Assembly: GCF_900094925.1 (NCBI RefSeq)
Contig: NZ_FMAY01000007.1
Location: 1 to 64,000, forward strand
Direction: 5' to 3'
Source: Kosakonia oryzendophytica
GTDB lineage: Bacteria > Pseudomonadota > Gammaproteobacteria > Enterobacterales > Enterobacteriaceae
Length of the DNA: 64,000 nucleotides
A model generated the notes under the pieces. It saw nothing but the letters and a program-made list of their open reading frames with translations. It was not told the origin of the DNA and made no database searches. Position numbers and translations under genes: made by a program. Of this stretch, positions 9,295 through 17,716 are shown one piece after another (the first letter of the stretch is position 1; each line of letters begins with the position of its first letter).

Positions 9295-10446
9295 ATGGGC
9301 GATAACATCTTTGTCACGAGTCCGCTTTTGCCTCCTCTTGAGGAGTTCATGCCCTACATGGAGAAGATTTGGCAAAATCGCATCCTGACTAACGGTGGCG
9401 CTTTTCACCAGCAACTTGAAGAGGAGCTGGCGAACTACCTGGGCGTAAAACACGTGTGCCTCTTTTCCAACGGTACGCTGGCGTTATTGACCGCGCTGCA
9501 AGCGTTGCGCGTCACCGGCGAGGTGATCACCACGCCTTATTCGTTTGTCGCCACCTCCCATACCCTGTTGTGGAATGGCCTGACACCCGTCTTCGCCGAT
9601 ATCGACCCGCAGACATTTAATATTAGTCCGGAACGCATTGAAGAGCTGATCACGCCGCAGACTACTGCCATCATGCCGGTCCATTGCTATGGCATTCCTT
9701 GCGATGTCGAGCGCATTCAGCAGATTGCCGATGTTTACGGGCTGAAAGTGATTTACGACGCGGCGCATGCATTTGGCGTGCGTAAAGATGGCGTCAGCAT
9801 TCTCAACCATGGCGATTTGTCGGTGCTCAGTTTCCATGCCACGAAAGTGTTCAACACCTTCGAGGGGGGCGCGATCATTTGCCACGATGCCCGCACCAAG
9901 CAGCGCATCGATTATCTGAAAAACTTTGGTTTTGCCGGGGAGACCCGCGTCGTCGCGCCGGGGATCAACGCCAAAATGAACGAGATGGAAGCGGCGTTTG
10001 GGCTGTTACAACTGAAATATATCGACGGCGCATTGGCTGCCCGTTCGACGATTTATCAACGTTACTGTGAAGGGTTGCAGGGTATTCCGGGCATTAGCTG
10101 GTTTGACGCCGCCGGGCGGTTTGACTGGAACCATGCCTATTATCCGGTGCTGGTGGACAGTGACTATCCGCTCACGCGTGATGGGTTGTACGATGCGCTG
10201 AAAGCGGAAGGGATCTACTCGCGCCGCTATTTTTACCCTCTCATCAGCTCCTTTGCTATGTACCGCCATTTAGCGACCGCTTCAGTGGATCATTTACCGG
10301 TCGCCAACGCGATTGCTGAGCAAATCCTTTGCCTGCCAATCTACCCGGATTTGACACAAGCCGATCAGCTGCGGGTGATTGATATCATCCGTCGGCATGC
10401 GCAAAAAACAAAAAAGTCCGGTAAACCCGTTCGCCACGTTGCCTGA
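9295..10446 (+). CDS. VioA-like dTDP-sugar 4-aminotransferase (DegT/DnrJ/EryC1 family)
   Basis: 383 aa PLP-dependent sugar aminotransferase. The internal-aldimine lysine is K184 in SFHATKVFNTFEGG. Other family hallmarks are TNGGAFHQQLEEEL near the start, SNGTLALLTALQAL (PLP phosphate contact), YSFVATSHTLLWNG and the VHCYG and DAAHAFG segments. The sequence most resembles VioA/FdtB-type enzymes that aminate dTDP-4-keto-6-deoxyglucose to give dTDP-4-amino-4,6-dideoxyhexose (viosamine type). Its keto-sugar substrate would have to come from RmlA/RmlB encoded elsewhere. It faces the acyl-biosynthesis operon convergently, with a shared terminator. Modified viosamine is a known flagellin sugar in Pseudomonas syringae, which fits. 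The stereochemistry of the product is not certain. Confidence 0.82.
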   Translation: MGDNIFVTSPLLPPLEEFMPYMEKIWQNRILTNGGAFHQQLEEELANYLGVKHVCLFSNGTLALLTALQALRVTGEVITTPYSFVATSHTLLWNGLTPVFADIDPQTFNISPERIEELITPQTTAIMPVHCYGIPCDVERIQQIADVYGLKVIYDAAHAFGVRKDGVSILNHGDLSVLSFHATKVFNTFEGGAIICHDARTKQRIDYLKNFGFAGETRVVAPGINAKMNEMEAAFGLLQLKYIDGALAARSTIYQRYCEGLQGIPGISWFDAAGRFDWNHAYYPVLVDSDYPLTRDGLYDALKAEGIYSRRYFYPLISSFAMYRHLATASVDHLPVANAIAEQILCLPIYPDLTQADQLRVIDIIRRHAQKTKKSGKPVRHVA

Positions 10447-10447
10447 T

Positions 10448-10477
10448 AAAAAACGCCGGTCATCCGGCGTTTTTTTT
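10448..10477. terminator. Bidirectional terminator between convergent island genes
   Basis: A-run, ACGCCGG, TCAT loop, CCGGCGT, T-run. The flanking A and T runs let it work on both strands, stopping the aminotransferase transcript (plus) and the nine-gene operon (minus). Confidence 0.92.
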
Positions 10478-10489
10478 GCCCACCAGCGA

Positions 10490-11686
10490 TTAACCGATGG
10501 CGACGGTACGCGTCAGCATGGCAACCAGATCATAACCATCCCATTGCAGGGTAAAATCCAGTGTGCGACCAAACGGCACCACGCGGTCAATGCCCTGTGG
10601 TCGGCGCGCCGCCAGCCATTCAGTCACCACGGCATTCTCAATGCCAAATGTCGCCAGCGTCTGGCAGCGCTCACCGCATACCGGCACGATGTCATCCAGC
10701 GATTCGGCGACATACTCGAGGAAAAAGCCACAGTTACCGCGTAAATCCATCACTGCGCTATTCACCTCAGGCAGTTCAATACGCACCAGCAGGTTGTCAT
10801 CTGCGGAAACCTTTTTCACACCGGGCCACGTTGCGCCCAGCAGACAAAGCCGCGTCAATTTATTGACTGCCGCAACCGGCTCCAGCGTGTAAAAGCGCGC
10901 AGCAAAGGCATGAAAGTGTTGCCAGAAGAGCTCCCGTGCGACCTGCGTCTCTTTTCCCAGCCAGACCACCAGCGAGGGAGAAGAACAGGCGTTCTGGTCA
11001 TTGAGCAGGGTGTCATTAAAGAACGCCCGCGCCAGCTTATCTTTATCCACGTGCGCCAGATAGCTGTCCGCATCAATGGCGGCAATGGAATAGCGGTCGG
11101 CAAAGGCGATCTCCCGCGCGCGCGGTTTTAGCGGCGAGCGACGGATCTGCGCGATGGTTTCATCGCCACCCCAGATAATGCGGGTATCGCACAGCGCGGA
11201 AAGAGCGTCATTGATCGACTGCTGGCGTTCATAACGCAGCAGGCAGATATACGGCGCCAGTGCCGGATGTTGCGCTAATGCGGCAGCCAGCAGGCGCACA
11301 ATGATCGCCACCTGCGGGTGGTCGCGCCCCGGTAAACGGACAATATTGGCATTGCCGGTCAGCAGGCCAGTCAATAACGAATAAGCGAAGTTAGCCGCAA
11401 CATTCCCCGGTGCGATATGAAAAACCACACCGCGGCCATAGCGGTTGGGCAGATCGCCGTAGGTTGCCTGCATTTGCGCCAGCGAGGCTTCCCGGCACCA
11501 GAAACCCAGACTTACCACATCCGGCCAGGCTTTCGCCTCTGCGTCTTGTAATGTCAGTCGGGAAAACGTGTGCAACAGCGCCAGAATTTCCGGGGCAAAG
11601 GCAGGATACGTTGCCTGTTCCGGCATCGCCCGTAACTGTGCTTCGTCGCCCAGAATGAAGGTCAGATCGTTAAAACTCAGCTGCAT
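10490..11686 (-). CDS. LuxC-like acyl-protein/acyl-CoA reductase
   Basis: 398 aa. An aldehyde-dehydrogenase-like fold of the LuxC family: NADPH-linked reduction of an activated acyl group to an aldehyde through an acyl-cysteine. The likely nucleophile is Cys234 in the segment LLNDQNACSSPSLVVWLG. The loop VVFHIAPGNVAANFAYSL is the family's cofactor-binding segment. I chose ATG 11686 (MQLSFNDLTF); a longer frame runs into the upstream LuxE gene but carries no family sequence. The start overlaps the end of luxE-like by 17 bases, so translation is probably coupled. It is the last gene of the operon. No luxAB is present, so light emission is not the role. Confidence 0.8.
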   Translation of the reverse strand: MQLSFNDLTFILGDEAQLRAMPEQATYPAFAPEILALLHTFSRLTLQDAEAKAWPDVVSLGFWCREASLAQMQATYGDLPNRYGRGVVFHIAPGNVAANFAYSLLTGLLTGNANIVRLPGRDHPQVAIIVRLLAAALAQHPALAPYICLLRYERQQSINDALSALCDTRIIWGGDETIAQIRRSPLKPRAREIAFADRYSIAAIDADSYLAHVDKDKLARAFFNDTLLNDQNACSSPSLVVWLGKETQVARELFWQHFHAFAARFYTLEPVAAVNKLTRLCLLGATWPGVKKVSADDNLLVRIELPEVNSAVMDLRGNCGFFLEYVAESLDDIVPVCGERCQTLATFGIENAVVTEWLAARRPQGIDRVVPFGRTLDFTLQWDGYDLVAMLTRTVAIG

Positions 11687-12755
11687 ATGTGTCGCTACAC
11701 CCGCGTAATTCGGCTTTTTTAAGCCGACCAAGGATCCGGAAATATTTGCCTTTGCGCCCACATGGGCAATCATCTTCGCCCAGTAATACCCCCTCATCTT
11801 CGGTCAGCAAGGCGTGGCCTGGATAAGATTCGGGTAACAACGACAGCACCTGAATAATCCCCGGCTGGCCGACGGGCGCGCAGGCGAAATTCTGTGGGTC
11901 GCGAATAATCACATCCGAGAAGATCGACGCGTGCAGGTGGCCCTGCTCGCATTGCATATAGATACAGCCGGTTTGTTCAACCATGCCGTAATAATCATGC
12001 ACAGCGGGTAAGCCGCAGACATCCTGCAACCGGCGGGCGAAGTCCGCTGGTGAAACCGCTTCATGCTGCAACTTTTTCCAGCCGCCGCCGTGGATCAGCA
12101 GTGCATTGTCCAGCGCCAGCTTTTTACCACTGGCCGCCAGCGCTTTATAAAAATGCTGCCAGACCATAAAGGTGAAGCCGAACAGCAGGATGCGTTTACC
12201 CTGGTGTTTTTCCAGGAAGGCTTCAATCACCGGAATATTCAACGCCATATTTTCATCCAGTGCCCAGGCGCGATCGGCACCAAACAGTGAGAAGCCAAGA
12301 ATGCCCGCGCCGCGAGCGGAAAATTGCAGCCGGTCTTTCAGCACATCCGGGGAGTCGATAACCAGCATCGGCAAGCGGCTGGCGCCCGTGAACTGGCTGA
12401 CAATCTTCACCAGCACTTTTTGCTGGTAAGAGGCGGTGGTTTTATCGAGAAAAATACGCGACACCTGCTGACCAGTGGTGCCGGACGAGGTCATAGTTTT
12501 GACCACGTCCTCATCGGGAATACTTTTCAGCGCCAGCGATTTAAACAGTGAGACAGGCAGAAAAGGGACATCCTCCAGCGCAACAATCGATGCCGGATTC
12601 ACGGACTGTGCATCGAGCATGCCGCGGTAGGCGTCGCAGCGGTCGTAGTGGTGCGCGGTTAACGCTTGCAAACGCGCCAGCAACATCGCTCGCTTTTCCT
12701 CCCGGGCCAGCGAGTAGGGCGCAATATTGAGGATCTCGTTAAACGGCAGGGACAT
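11670..12755 (-). CDS. LuxE-like acyl-protein synthetase
   Basis: 361 aa, LuxE/PaaK-type ATP-dependent acyl-protein synthetase. The adenylate-binding motif SSGTTG is at 90-95. A cysteine nine residues from the C-terminus (Cys353, in RGCSDTY) stands where LuxE of luminous bacteria carries its acylated cysteine, which hands the acyl group to LuxC. In lux systems LuxE and LuxC together convert a free acid to an aldehyde; the adjacent LuxC-like gene makes the same pairing likely here. CxC and CxxC-like cysteines occur near EDDCPCGRKG. It overlaps the upstream ligase by 17 bases. Confidence 0.82.
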   Translation of the reverse strand: MSLPFNEILNIAPYSLAREEKRAMLLARLQALTAHHYDRCDAYRGMLDAQSVNPASIVALEDVPFLPVSLFKSLALKSIPDEDVVKTMTSSGTTGQQVSRIFLDKTTASYQQKVLVKIVSQFTGASRLPMLVIDSPDVLKDRLQFSARGAGILGFSLFGADRAWALDENMALNIPVIEAFLEKHQGKRILLFGFTFMVWQHFYKALAASGKKLALDNALLIHGGGWKKLQHEAVSPADFARRLQDVCGLPAVHDYYGMVEQTGCIYMQCEQGHLHASIFSDVIIRDPQNFACAPVGQPGIIQVLSLLPESYPGHALLTEDEGVLLGEDDCPCGRKGKYFRILGRLKKAELRGCSDTYAAEF

Positions 12756-14121
12756 AATCTTTCAGCTTATGATAGAGCGTCTTACCTGCCGGGTTTTTGG
12801 GGATCTCGGCGAGGGGAATAACGCGAAATGCCGACGCGTGAAGTTTGCTGATGTCTGCCGCATATTGTTTGGCTGCTGTTGCGAGCGACGCATCGGTAAT
12901 AAAGATGCACAGCAAGTCATCGCGGCCATCGCAGGCGATGGTCGTATCCGGGAACGCCGTTTTGAGTAGCGCTTCCATTTCGTCCAGCCCCACGCGGTTA
13001 CCGAAAATTTTCAGGAAACGTTTTTTACGCCCGACAATACGGTAGAACCCGTCGCTGTCGACCGTGGCGATATCGCCGGTATGCAACCGACCAGCAAAGT
13101 CATCGCCCAGGGCAAGATCTTCGCCGCGTTCGGCATAGCCCAGAGCCACGTTTTCGCCATGATAGATCAGCTCGCCGTGCGTTCCAGGCGTGGTCACCGG
13201 CTGGTTATCATCCCCCAGCAGCAGGAATTCGCCGCCAGGGATCGGTTTGCCGATAAAACCGTAACGAGTGGCGGCATCTTCCGGCGGCAACCAGGCCATG
13301 CGCGAGGTGGCTTCCGCTGCGCCGTACATCACGATAAAGCGTTTACCCTGTTGGGCGGCGAATTCGGTGTATTCCTGCTGCAATGCGGGGGCAAGTTTCC
13401 CCCCCGCCTGGGTGAGGGTGCGTAAATCCGGCAGATCCATGCGCATAAACCGCAGTTTACGCAGCATCTCCCAGGTATAAGGCACCCCGGCGAAGGAGCT
13501 GGCGCGTTCCGTACGGACAAAATCCCACAACTCACGCTGCATCACGCTGTGCCCGGTCAACAGCAGACTGCCCCCGGCATAAAGGTGGCTGTTGATGATG
13601 GAGAGGCCGTAAACATAGTTCACTGGCAGACTCACCAGTCCACGCTCATGGCGATCAATTTGCAGATATTGCGCAATGCTGGCGGCGTTACTTTGCAGGT
13701 TGCGTTTGCTCAGGCGCACCAGTTTCGGGCTACCGGTTGAGCCGGACGTCGTCATCAGCAGGGCCAGAGAATCATGGAGTGCCCATGGCGTTAACCCGGT
13801 GGCGTGCAACTGATAACAGCCGTCTTGCGGCTGCCAGAGAAACGACGGGCGATAGGTATCGATCAACTGCTGCGCGAGGGTGGTATCCAGTGCGTTGTCC
13901 AGCAATAACGCGACGGCGTCCTGTTTCAGGCAGGCAAGATAACCAATAACGGTCTCCACCTGGTTATGGCAAAAAATAAAAACCAGCGCGCGAGGAGGAA
14001 TACGCTGCGCCAGTTCGTCAACGCGGGCGGTCAGTTCACCGTAGCTGAGGCTTATGCCGCGATCGTCTTTCAGCGCCAGCTGTGAAGCCGGGTGCTGGTG
14101 GGTGTGCCAAAAAGCATTCAT
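12739..14121 (-). CDS. AMP-forming acyl-CoA/acyl-ACP ligase (ANL superfamily)
   Basis: 460 aa. ANL adenylation enzyme motifs: A3 LLMTTSGSTGSPK (121-133), A5 YGAAEATSRM, A8 with GRKKRFLKIFGNRVG, and a C-terminal A10-like PKNPAGKTL with the catalytic lysine. It activates a carboxylic acid as acyl-AMP and passes it to a thiol. The operon carries a stand-alone acyl carrier protein, so ACP is a plausible acceptor. The sequence is short for the family (often 500-550 aa), with a compact C-terminal domain. The start ATG overlaps the stop of the transketolase C-terminal gene by 4 bases (ATGA), typical of tight operons. Confidence 0.85.
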   Translation of the reverse strand: MNAFWHTHQHPASQLALKDDRGISLSYGELTARVDELAQRIPPRALVFIFCHNQVETVIGYLACLKQDAVALLLDNALDTTLAQQLIDTYRPSFLWQPQDGCYQLHATGLTPWALHDSLALLMTTSGSTGSPKLVRLSKRNLQSNAASIAQYLQIDRHERGLVSLPVNYVYGLSIINSHLYAGGSLLLTGHSVMQRELWDFVRTERASSFAGVPYTWEMLRKLRFMRMDLPDLRTLTQAGGKLAPALQQEYTEFAAQQGKRFIVMYGAAEATSRMAWLPPEDAATRYGFIGKPIPGGEFLLLGDDNQPVTTPGTHGELIYHGENVALGYAERGEDLALGDDFAGRLHTGDIATVDSDGFYRIVGRKKRFLKIFGNRVGLDEMEALLKTAFPDTTIACDGRDDLLCIFITDASLATAAKQYAADISKLHASAFRVIPLAEIPKNPAGKTLYHKLKDYVPAV

Positions 14122-15083
14122 TGCAGTGCGTCCATGACCTGTGCTGTGAGGTTTTCCACCGTCAGACCACTTTGCTCCAGCATCCAGCCATAGTCACCGG
14201 CGTGCGGATAACCTTGTGGAATACCAAGGGTTAATTGTCTGGGGCGTTGTGATTGTGCGCTAACGTATTCCGCTACGGCGCTGCCGAGACCGCCAATCAT
14301 GCTGTGCTCTTCAATGGTCACCAGCAGCTTTTTCCCCAGATGTGCTGCAATAGCGGCTTCATCAAGGGGTTTTAGGGTGTGCATATCAATAACGGCGGCA
14401 TCAATCCCCCGATCGGCCAGTTGCCCGGCGCTGGTCAGGGCAACATGCACCATACTGCCGGTGGCAATAATGGCGATATCGTTGCCTTCACGTAAGGTGA
14501 TGGCTTTGCCGGGGATCAGTTCAAAATCCTCTTTGTAAACAATCGGCGCACGCATACCGCCAGTGAGACGCAGATAGACCGGGCCATCATACTCGAGTGC
14601 AGCCTGGGTCATTTTGACGGTTGCAGTGCAGTCCGCCGGGGAAAAAATGGCAATATTGGAGACGGAGCGGAGCATTGCCAGCTCTTCAATACCGTGATGC
14701 GTGGCACCAAACATTCCGGTCGCCAGACCGGACGCCAGGCCAACCAGTTTGACGTTTTCCTGCATATAGCCAAGATTCAGGCGTACCTGCTCTGCGGCGC
14801 GCAGCGTCAGAAAGTTAGGAAACGAGGTGGCGAAAGGCACATACCCGCTTGCCGCCAGCCCGGCTGCAACGCCGATCATGTTCTGTTCGGCAATGCCCGT
14901 GTTGAAAAAACGTTCCGGGTACGTGGTGCTAAAGCGATCGAGGCCGGACGATTTACACAGGTCGCCGGACAGGGCGACAATACGATCGTTATCGTGTGCG
15001 AGTTCCAGCAGCGTCATGCCAAAGGTGCCGCGTGAGCCGAGCATTGCCCAGGAGCGAATTGCGGCGGGTTTGAACTCAATCAT
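14118..15083 (-). CDS. Transketolase, C-terminal subunit
   Basis: 321 aa from ATG 15083 (MIEFKPAAIR); ATG 15095 four codons upstream is an alternative with a comparable ribosome site. Pyrimidine-binding (PYR) plus C-terminal domains of a split transketolase. The glutamate that activates thiamine diphosphate is in FFNTGIAEQNMIG (E66 from the chosen start). It needs the N-terminal partner encoded by the preceding gene, with which it overlaps by 8 bases. Split transketolases are usual in archaea and in secondary metabolism, not in enterobacterial central metabolism, where TktA/TktB are single chains. Likely role: ketol transfer to an aldehyde made by LuxE/LuxC (inference). Confidence 0.88.
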   Translation of the reverse strand: MIEFKPAAIRSWAMLGSRGTFGMTLLELAHDNDRIVALSGDLCKSSGLDRFSTTYPERFFNTGIAEQNMIGVAAGLAASGYVPFATSFPNFLTLRAAEQVRLNLGYMQENVKLVGLASGLATGMFGATHHGIEELAMLRSVSNIAIFSPADCTATVKMTQAALEYDGPVYLRLTGGMRAPIVYKEDFELIPGKAITLREGNDIAIIATGSMVHVALTSAGQLADRGIDAAVIDMHTLKPLDEAAIAAHLGKKLLVTIEEHSMIGGLGSAVAEYVSAQSQRPRQLTLGIPQGYPHAGDYGWMLEQSGLTVENLTAQVMDALQ

Positions 15084-15894
15084 GCTGGCCCCCATTCAGT
15101 TCCCCCAGCGCATCGGTTAACTGCTGAGCAGAGACGCGATTGCGGTGGAACTCTTTATTGTTTTCCATAAACGACACGCCTTTGCCTTTCACCGTATTGG
15201 CGATGATCACCTTCGGTTTCCCCTGATGCGGAGCGTTGAAAGCAGCCTGCAACGCGGCAATATCGTGGCCATCGCAAACGATGGTTTCCCAATGACAGGC
15301 GCGCCAAAGTGCTTCGAGATCCATCGACATTACGTCACGGGTAAAACCATCGGATTGCAGGCCGTTGCGATCGACAATTAACGTCAGGTTGTCAATGTTG
15401 TGGTGTGCGGCCATAAAGGCACACTCCCAGATGGCCCCTTCGTTGCACTCCCCATCGCCGACCAGCACATAGGTCTGCCATGTTTCGCCTTTCAAACGAC
15501 GCCCCAGCGCCAGCCCGGTGGCGAAGGAGAGCCCTTGCGCCAGGCTGCCACCGGAGAAGTCGATGCCGTACTCCGGGTGTTTGGTAGGATGCACCTGCAA
15601 CACTGATCCGTTGATCTCAAACTCGTTGAGCTGCGCTTCGCTGATAATGCCGTACTCGCACAATGTGGCGTACAGCCCCAGTGCGGCATGACCTTTGCTC
15701 AGAATAAACTGGTCGCGTTCGCGGCGGGTGATGTTCTGTGGGTCATAACGCATGACGCTGCCATACAGCGTACTCAGAATGTCGGTCATCGACAGAGCAG
15801 GGGAGACGTGCACTCCATCGCTCGGCGCGTGGTGCGCCACATTGACGATACGGGTACGAATGCGTCGGGCCGCATCCTGAATTTTTTGCGTCAT
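15076..15894 (-). CDS. Transketolase, N-terminal subunit
   Basis: 272 aa, the pyrophosphate-binding (PP) domain of a split transketolase. The thiamine diphosphate motif is GDGECNEGAIWE (146-157), with the closing asparagine at N177 in VDRNGLQ. SKGHAALGLYATL (66-78) is the substrate/cofactor loop common to transketolases. It forms an active heterotetramer with the next gene's product. It overlaps the upstream reductase by 4 bases and the downstream subunit by 8, so expression of the two halves is coupled. Confidence 0.9.
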   Translation of the reverse strand: MTQKIQDAARRIRTRIVNVAHHAPSDGVHVSPALSMTDILSTLYGSVMRYDPQNITRRERDQFILSKGHAALGLYATLCEYGIISEAQLNEFEINGSVLQVHPTKHPEYGIDFSGGSLAQGLSFATGLALGRRLKGETWQTYVLVGDGECNEGAIWECAFMAAHHNIDNLTLIVDRNGLQSDGFTRDVMSMDLEALWRACHWETIVCDGHDIAALQAAFNAPHQGKPKVIIANTVKGKGVSFMENNKEFHRNRVSAQQLTDALGELNGGQHD

Positions 15895-16634
15895 TTGAGA
15901 CCACCATCCACGCGAATTGTCTGGCCTGTGATATAGCTGGAGAGATCGCTGGCGAGGAACAACGCCGCCTGTGCGATTTCCGCCGGTTCGCCGGCACGGC
16001 GTAAGTCTGCGCCGTTTTTGGCATCTTCAACCACTTGCGCCGGCATGGTGAGCAGCATCTCGGTATCGGTGATCCCTGGCGCGATGCAGTTGGCGCGAAT
16101 ACCTTTCTCACCCAGTTCAGCGGCAATGGATTTGGTCATGGCAATCAGCGCGGCCTTTGATGCGCCGTACGCTGATTTGCCCGGATTACCGTCTTCACCG
16201 GCAGTGGAAGCAATATTGATGATGCTGCCATGTTGATGGCGGGTCATCAGTTTGGCGATGTACTGGGTAAAGAGGTAGACCGAGAAGAAGTTCACTTCAA
16301 ACTGGGCGCGCAGCTGCGCTTCGCTGGTCATCTGGAACAGGCTGTTCAGCGTGATGCCTGCGTTATTCACCACGGCATCCAACGGGCGCTTGTCGGACAT
16401 AATGCGCTTGACCGCCAGTTTCATGGCGTCGTAGTCGGTCATATCAAAGCCGAGCGGCCAGATTTGCACATCATGCTGTGCGGCGATCTGTTCCATTTCC
16501 TGCGTAAATGCCTCATCGGCTTCACGCGCGTGGGCGTATATGTTCGCCCCACTGGCAGCAAACACCTCCACCATGGCGCGTCCCATACCGCGACGACAGC
16601 CGGTGATCAGTACTGTTTTTCCTTGCATCAACAT
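15891..16634 (-). CDS. FabG-like short-chain dehydrogenase/reductase 1
   Basis: 247 aa from ATG 16634 (MLMQGKTVLITG), preceded by GAGGAAATAAAC; this start leaves a 10-base gap to the upstream gene. NAD(P) motif TGCRRGMG, structural NNAG motif, active-site Ser and YGASKAALIA (YxxxK), and the C-terminal ITGQTIRVDGG of classical 3-oxoacyl-ACP reductases. With the ACP two genes upstream, reduction of a keto group on an ACP-bound or sugar-bound acyl chain is the simplest role. The substrate is not readable. Confidence 0.85.
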   Translation of the reverse strand: MLMQGKTVLITGCRRGMGRAMVEVFAASGANIYAHAREADEAFTQEMEQIAAQHDVQIWPLGFDMTDYDAMKLAVKRIMSDKRPLDAVVNNAGITLNSLFQMTSEAQLRAQFEVNFFSVYLFTQYIAKLMTRHQHGSIINIASTAGEDGNPGKSAYGASKAALIAMTKSIAAELGEKGIRANCIAPGITDTEMLLTMPAQVVEDAKNGADLRRAGEPAEIAQAALFLASDLSSYITGQTIRVDGGLK

Positions 16635-16644
16635 GTTTATTTCC

Positions 16645-17388
16645 TCAACCCATGCCGCCATCAACGCGGATGACCTGGCCTGTGGTGTAACTGGATGCGT
16701 CTGACGCCAGCCACAACAGCGTGTTGGCGACTTCTTCAGCGAGTCCAGGACGCTTCAGCTCGCAGCGTGACATTTGTCGCGCCATCACCTCTTCAGAAAG
16801 GGAGGCCGTCATCGCCGTGCTGATGACGCCAGGCGCTACGGCATTGACGCGAACGCCTTGTGGCCCTAATTCGGCAGACATGGTCTTGGTCGCCGCAATC
16901 CACGCCGCTTTAGCACTGGCGTAGGCCAGTTGGCCTGGATTACCGTCCAGCGCCGAAATGCTGGAGATATTAATGATGCTGCCTTTTTTCTGGCGCAGCA
17001 TCAGACGGGCGATGTACTGGGTAAAGGCGATTTGCGAGAAGAAATTGATGGTGAAGGTTTTTTGCAACTGCTCCAGCGTCACCATCTGGAAGTTGGCATC
17101 AAAATTGGCACCGGCGATATTCACCAGAATATCCACCGGTTTTTTCGCTTTCTGGATCGTCATCGCCGCCTGTTTTATTGCGTCGTTGTCGCTCAGATCG
17201 AAGTAAACCGGGACGATCTCGACCTGATAGTCGGCGCTAAGCTGCGCGATAAACTGGGTAAATTCCGGGGTTTCCGCCTGACAACAGGCGAAAACATTCG
17301 CGCCCGCTCTGGCGAAGGTTTCCAGCGTTGCCTTGCCGATACCCTGCAGGCAACCGGTGATAACGGCGGTTTTCGCTTTCAGCAACAT
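16645..17388 (-). CDS. FabG-like short-chain dehydrogenase/reductase 2
   Basis: 247 aa, paralogue of the next gene. Motifs: TGCLQGIG (cofactor), YASAKAAWIA (YxxxK), TTGQVIRVDGG at the C-terminus. The usual NNAG is NIAG here, a mild deviation. It starts 3 bases after the ACP stop codon. Two reductases in tandem suggest two separate keto reductions, or one reduction and one oxidation, in building the acyl group. Confidence 0.85.
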   Translation of the reverse strand: MLLKAKTAVITGCLQGIGKATLETFARAGANVFACCQAETPEFTQFIAQLSADYQVEIVPVYFDLSDNDAIKQAAMTIQKAKKPVDILVNIAGANFDANFQMVTLEQLQKTFTINFFSQIAFTQYIARLMLRQKKGSIINISSISALDGNPGQLAYASAKAAWIAATKTMSAELGPQGVRVNAVAPGVISTAMTASLSEEVMARQMSRCELKRPGLAEEVANTLLWLASDASSYTTGQVIRVDGGMG

Positions 17389-17391
17389 GGC

Positions 17392-17634
17392 TTAGTCCTG
17401 AAGTTCAACGTCGTATTTCTTCAGGATCTCTTTGCCTTTTTCCCAGGAAGAAAATTCGATGATGTCATCGGTATCCATCATGATGTCGAAAGCGTCTTCC
17501 AGAGAGGCAATCATCGTCATGTGACCAACGGAGTCCCAGGACGGCGTATCCTGGTATTTATACCCGGCAAGGATCGCCTCATCCACTTCAAAGGTTTCGA
17601 CAAAGATACGGTTATAGGTTGCTAAATTTGACAT
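17392..17634 (-). CDS. Acyl carrier protein (dedicated)
   Basis: 80 aa, acidic. The phosphopantetheine attachment site is Ser35 in PSWDSVGHM, close to the family DSL motif but with DSV. It is distinct from the housekeeping AcpP, whose motif is DSLD. It is probably loaded by the operon's AMP-forming ligase and carries the acyl group for the reductases and the acyltransferase. Ribosome site AGAAACACG region before ATG 17634. Flagellin glycosylation islands of Pseudomonas also carry a private ACP, a family-level parallel. Confidence 0.88.
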   Translation of the reverse strand: MSNLATYNRIFVETFEVDEAILAGYKYQDTPSWDSVGHMTMIASLEDAFDIMMDTDDIIEFSSWEKGKEILKKYDVELQD

Positions 17635-17716
17635 CGTGTTTCTCCAGAATCGCGTGGAAATTTCAGTAATATCTGTGCCGCGCTATCGCTGATGACCGCG
17701 CGGTGGAATAGGTTGC

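Noticed and set aside
10490-12755. Bioluminescence genes
   Set aside because: LuxC- and LuxE-like genes are present but luxA, luxB and luxD are not, and the operon carries sugar and ACP genes instead.
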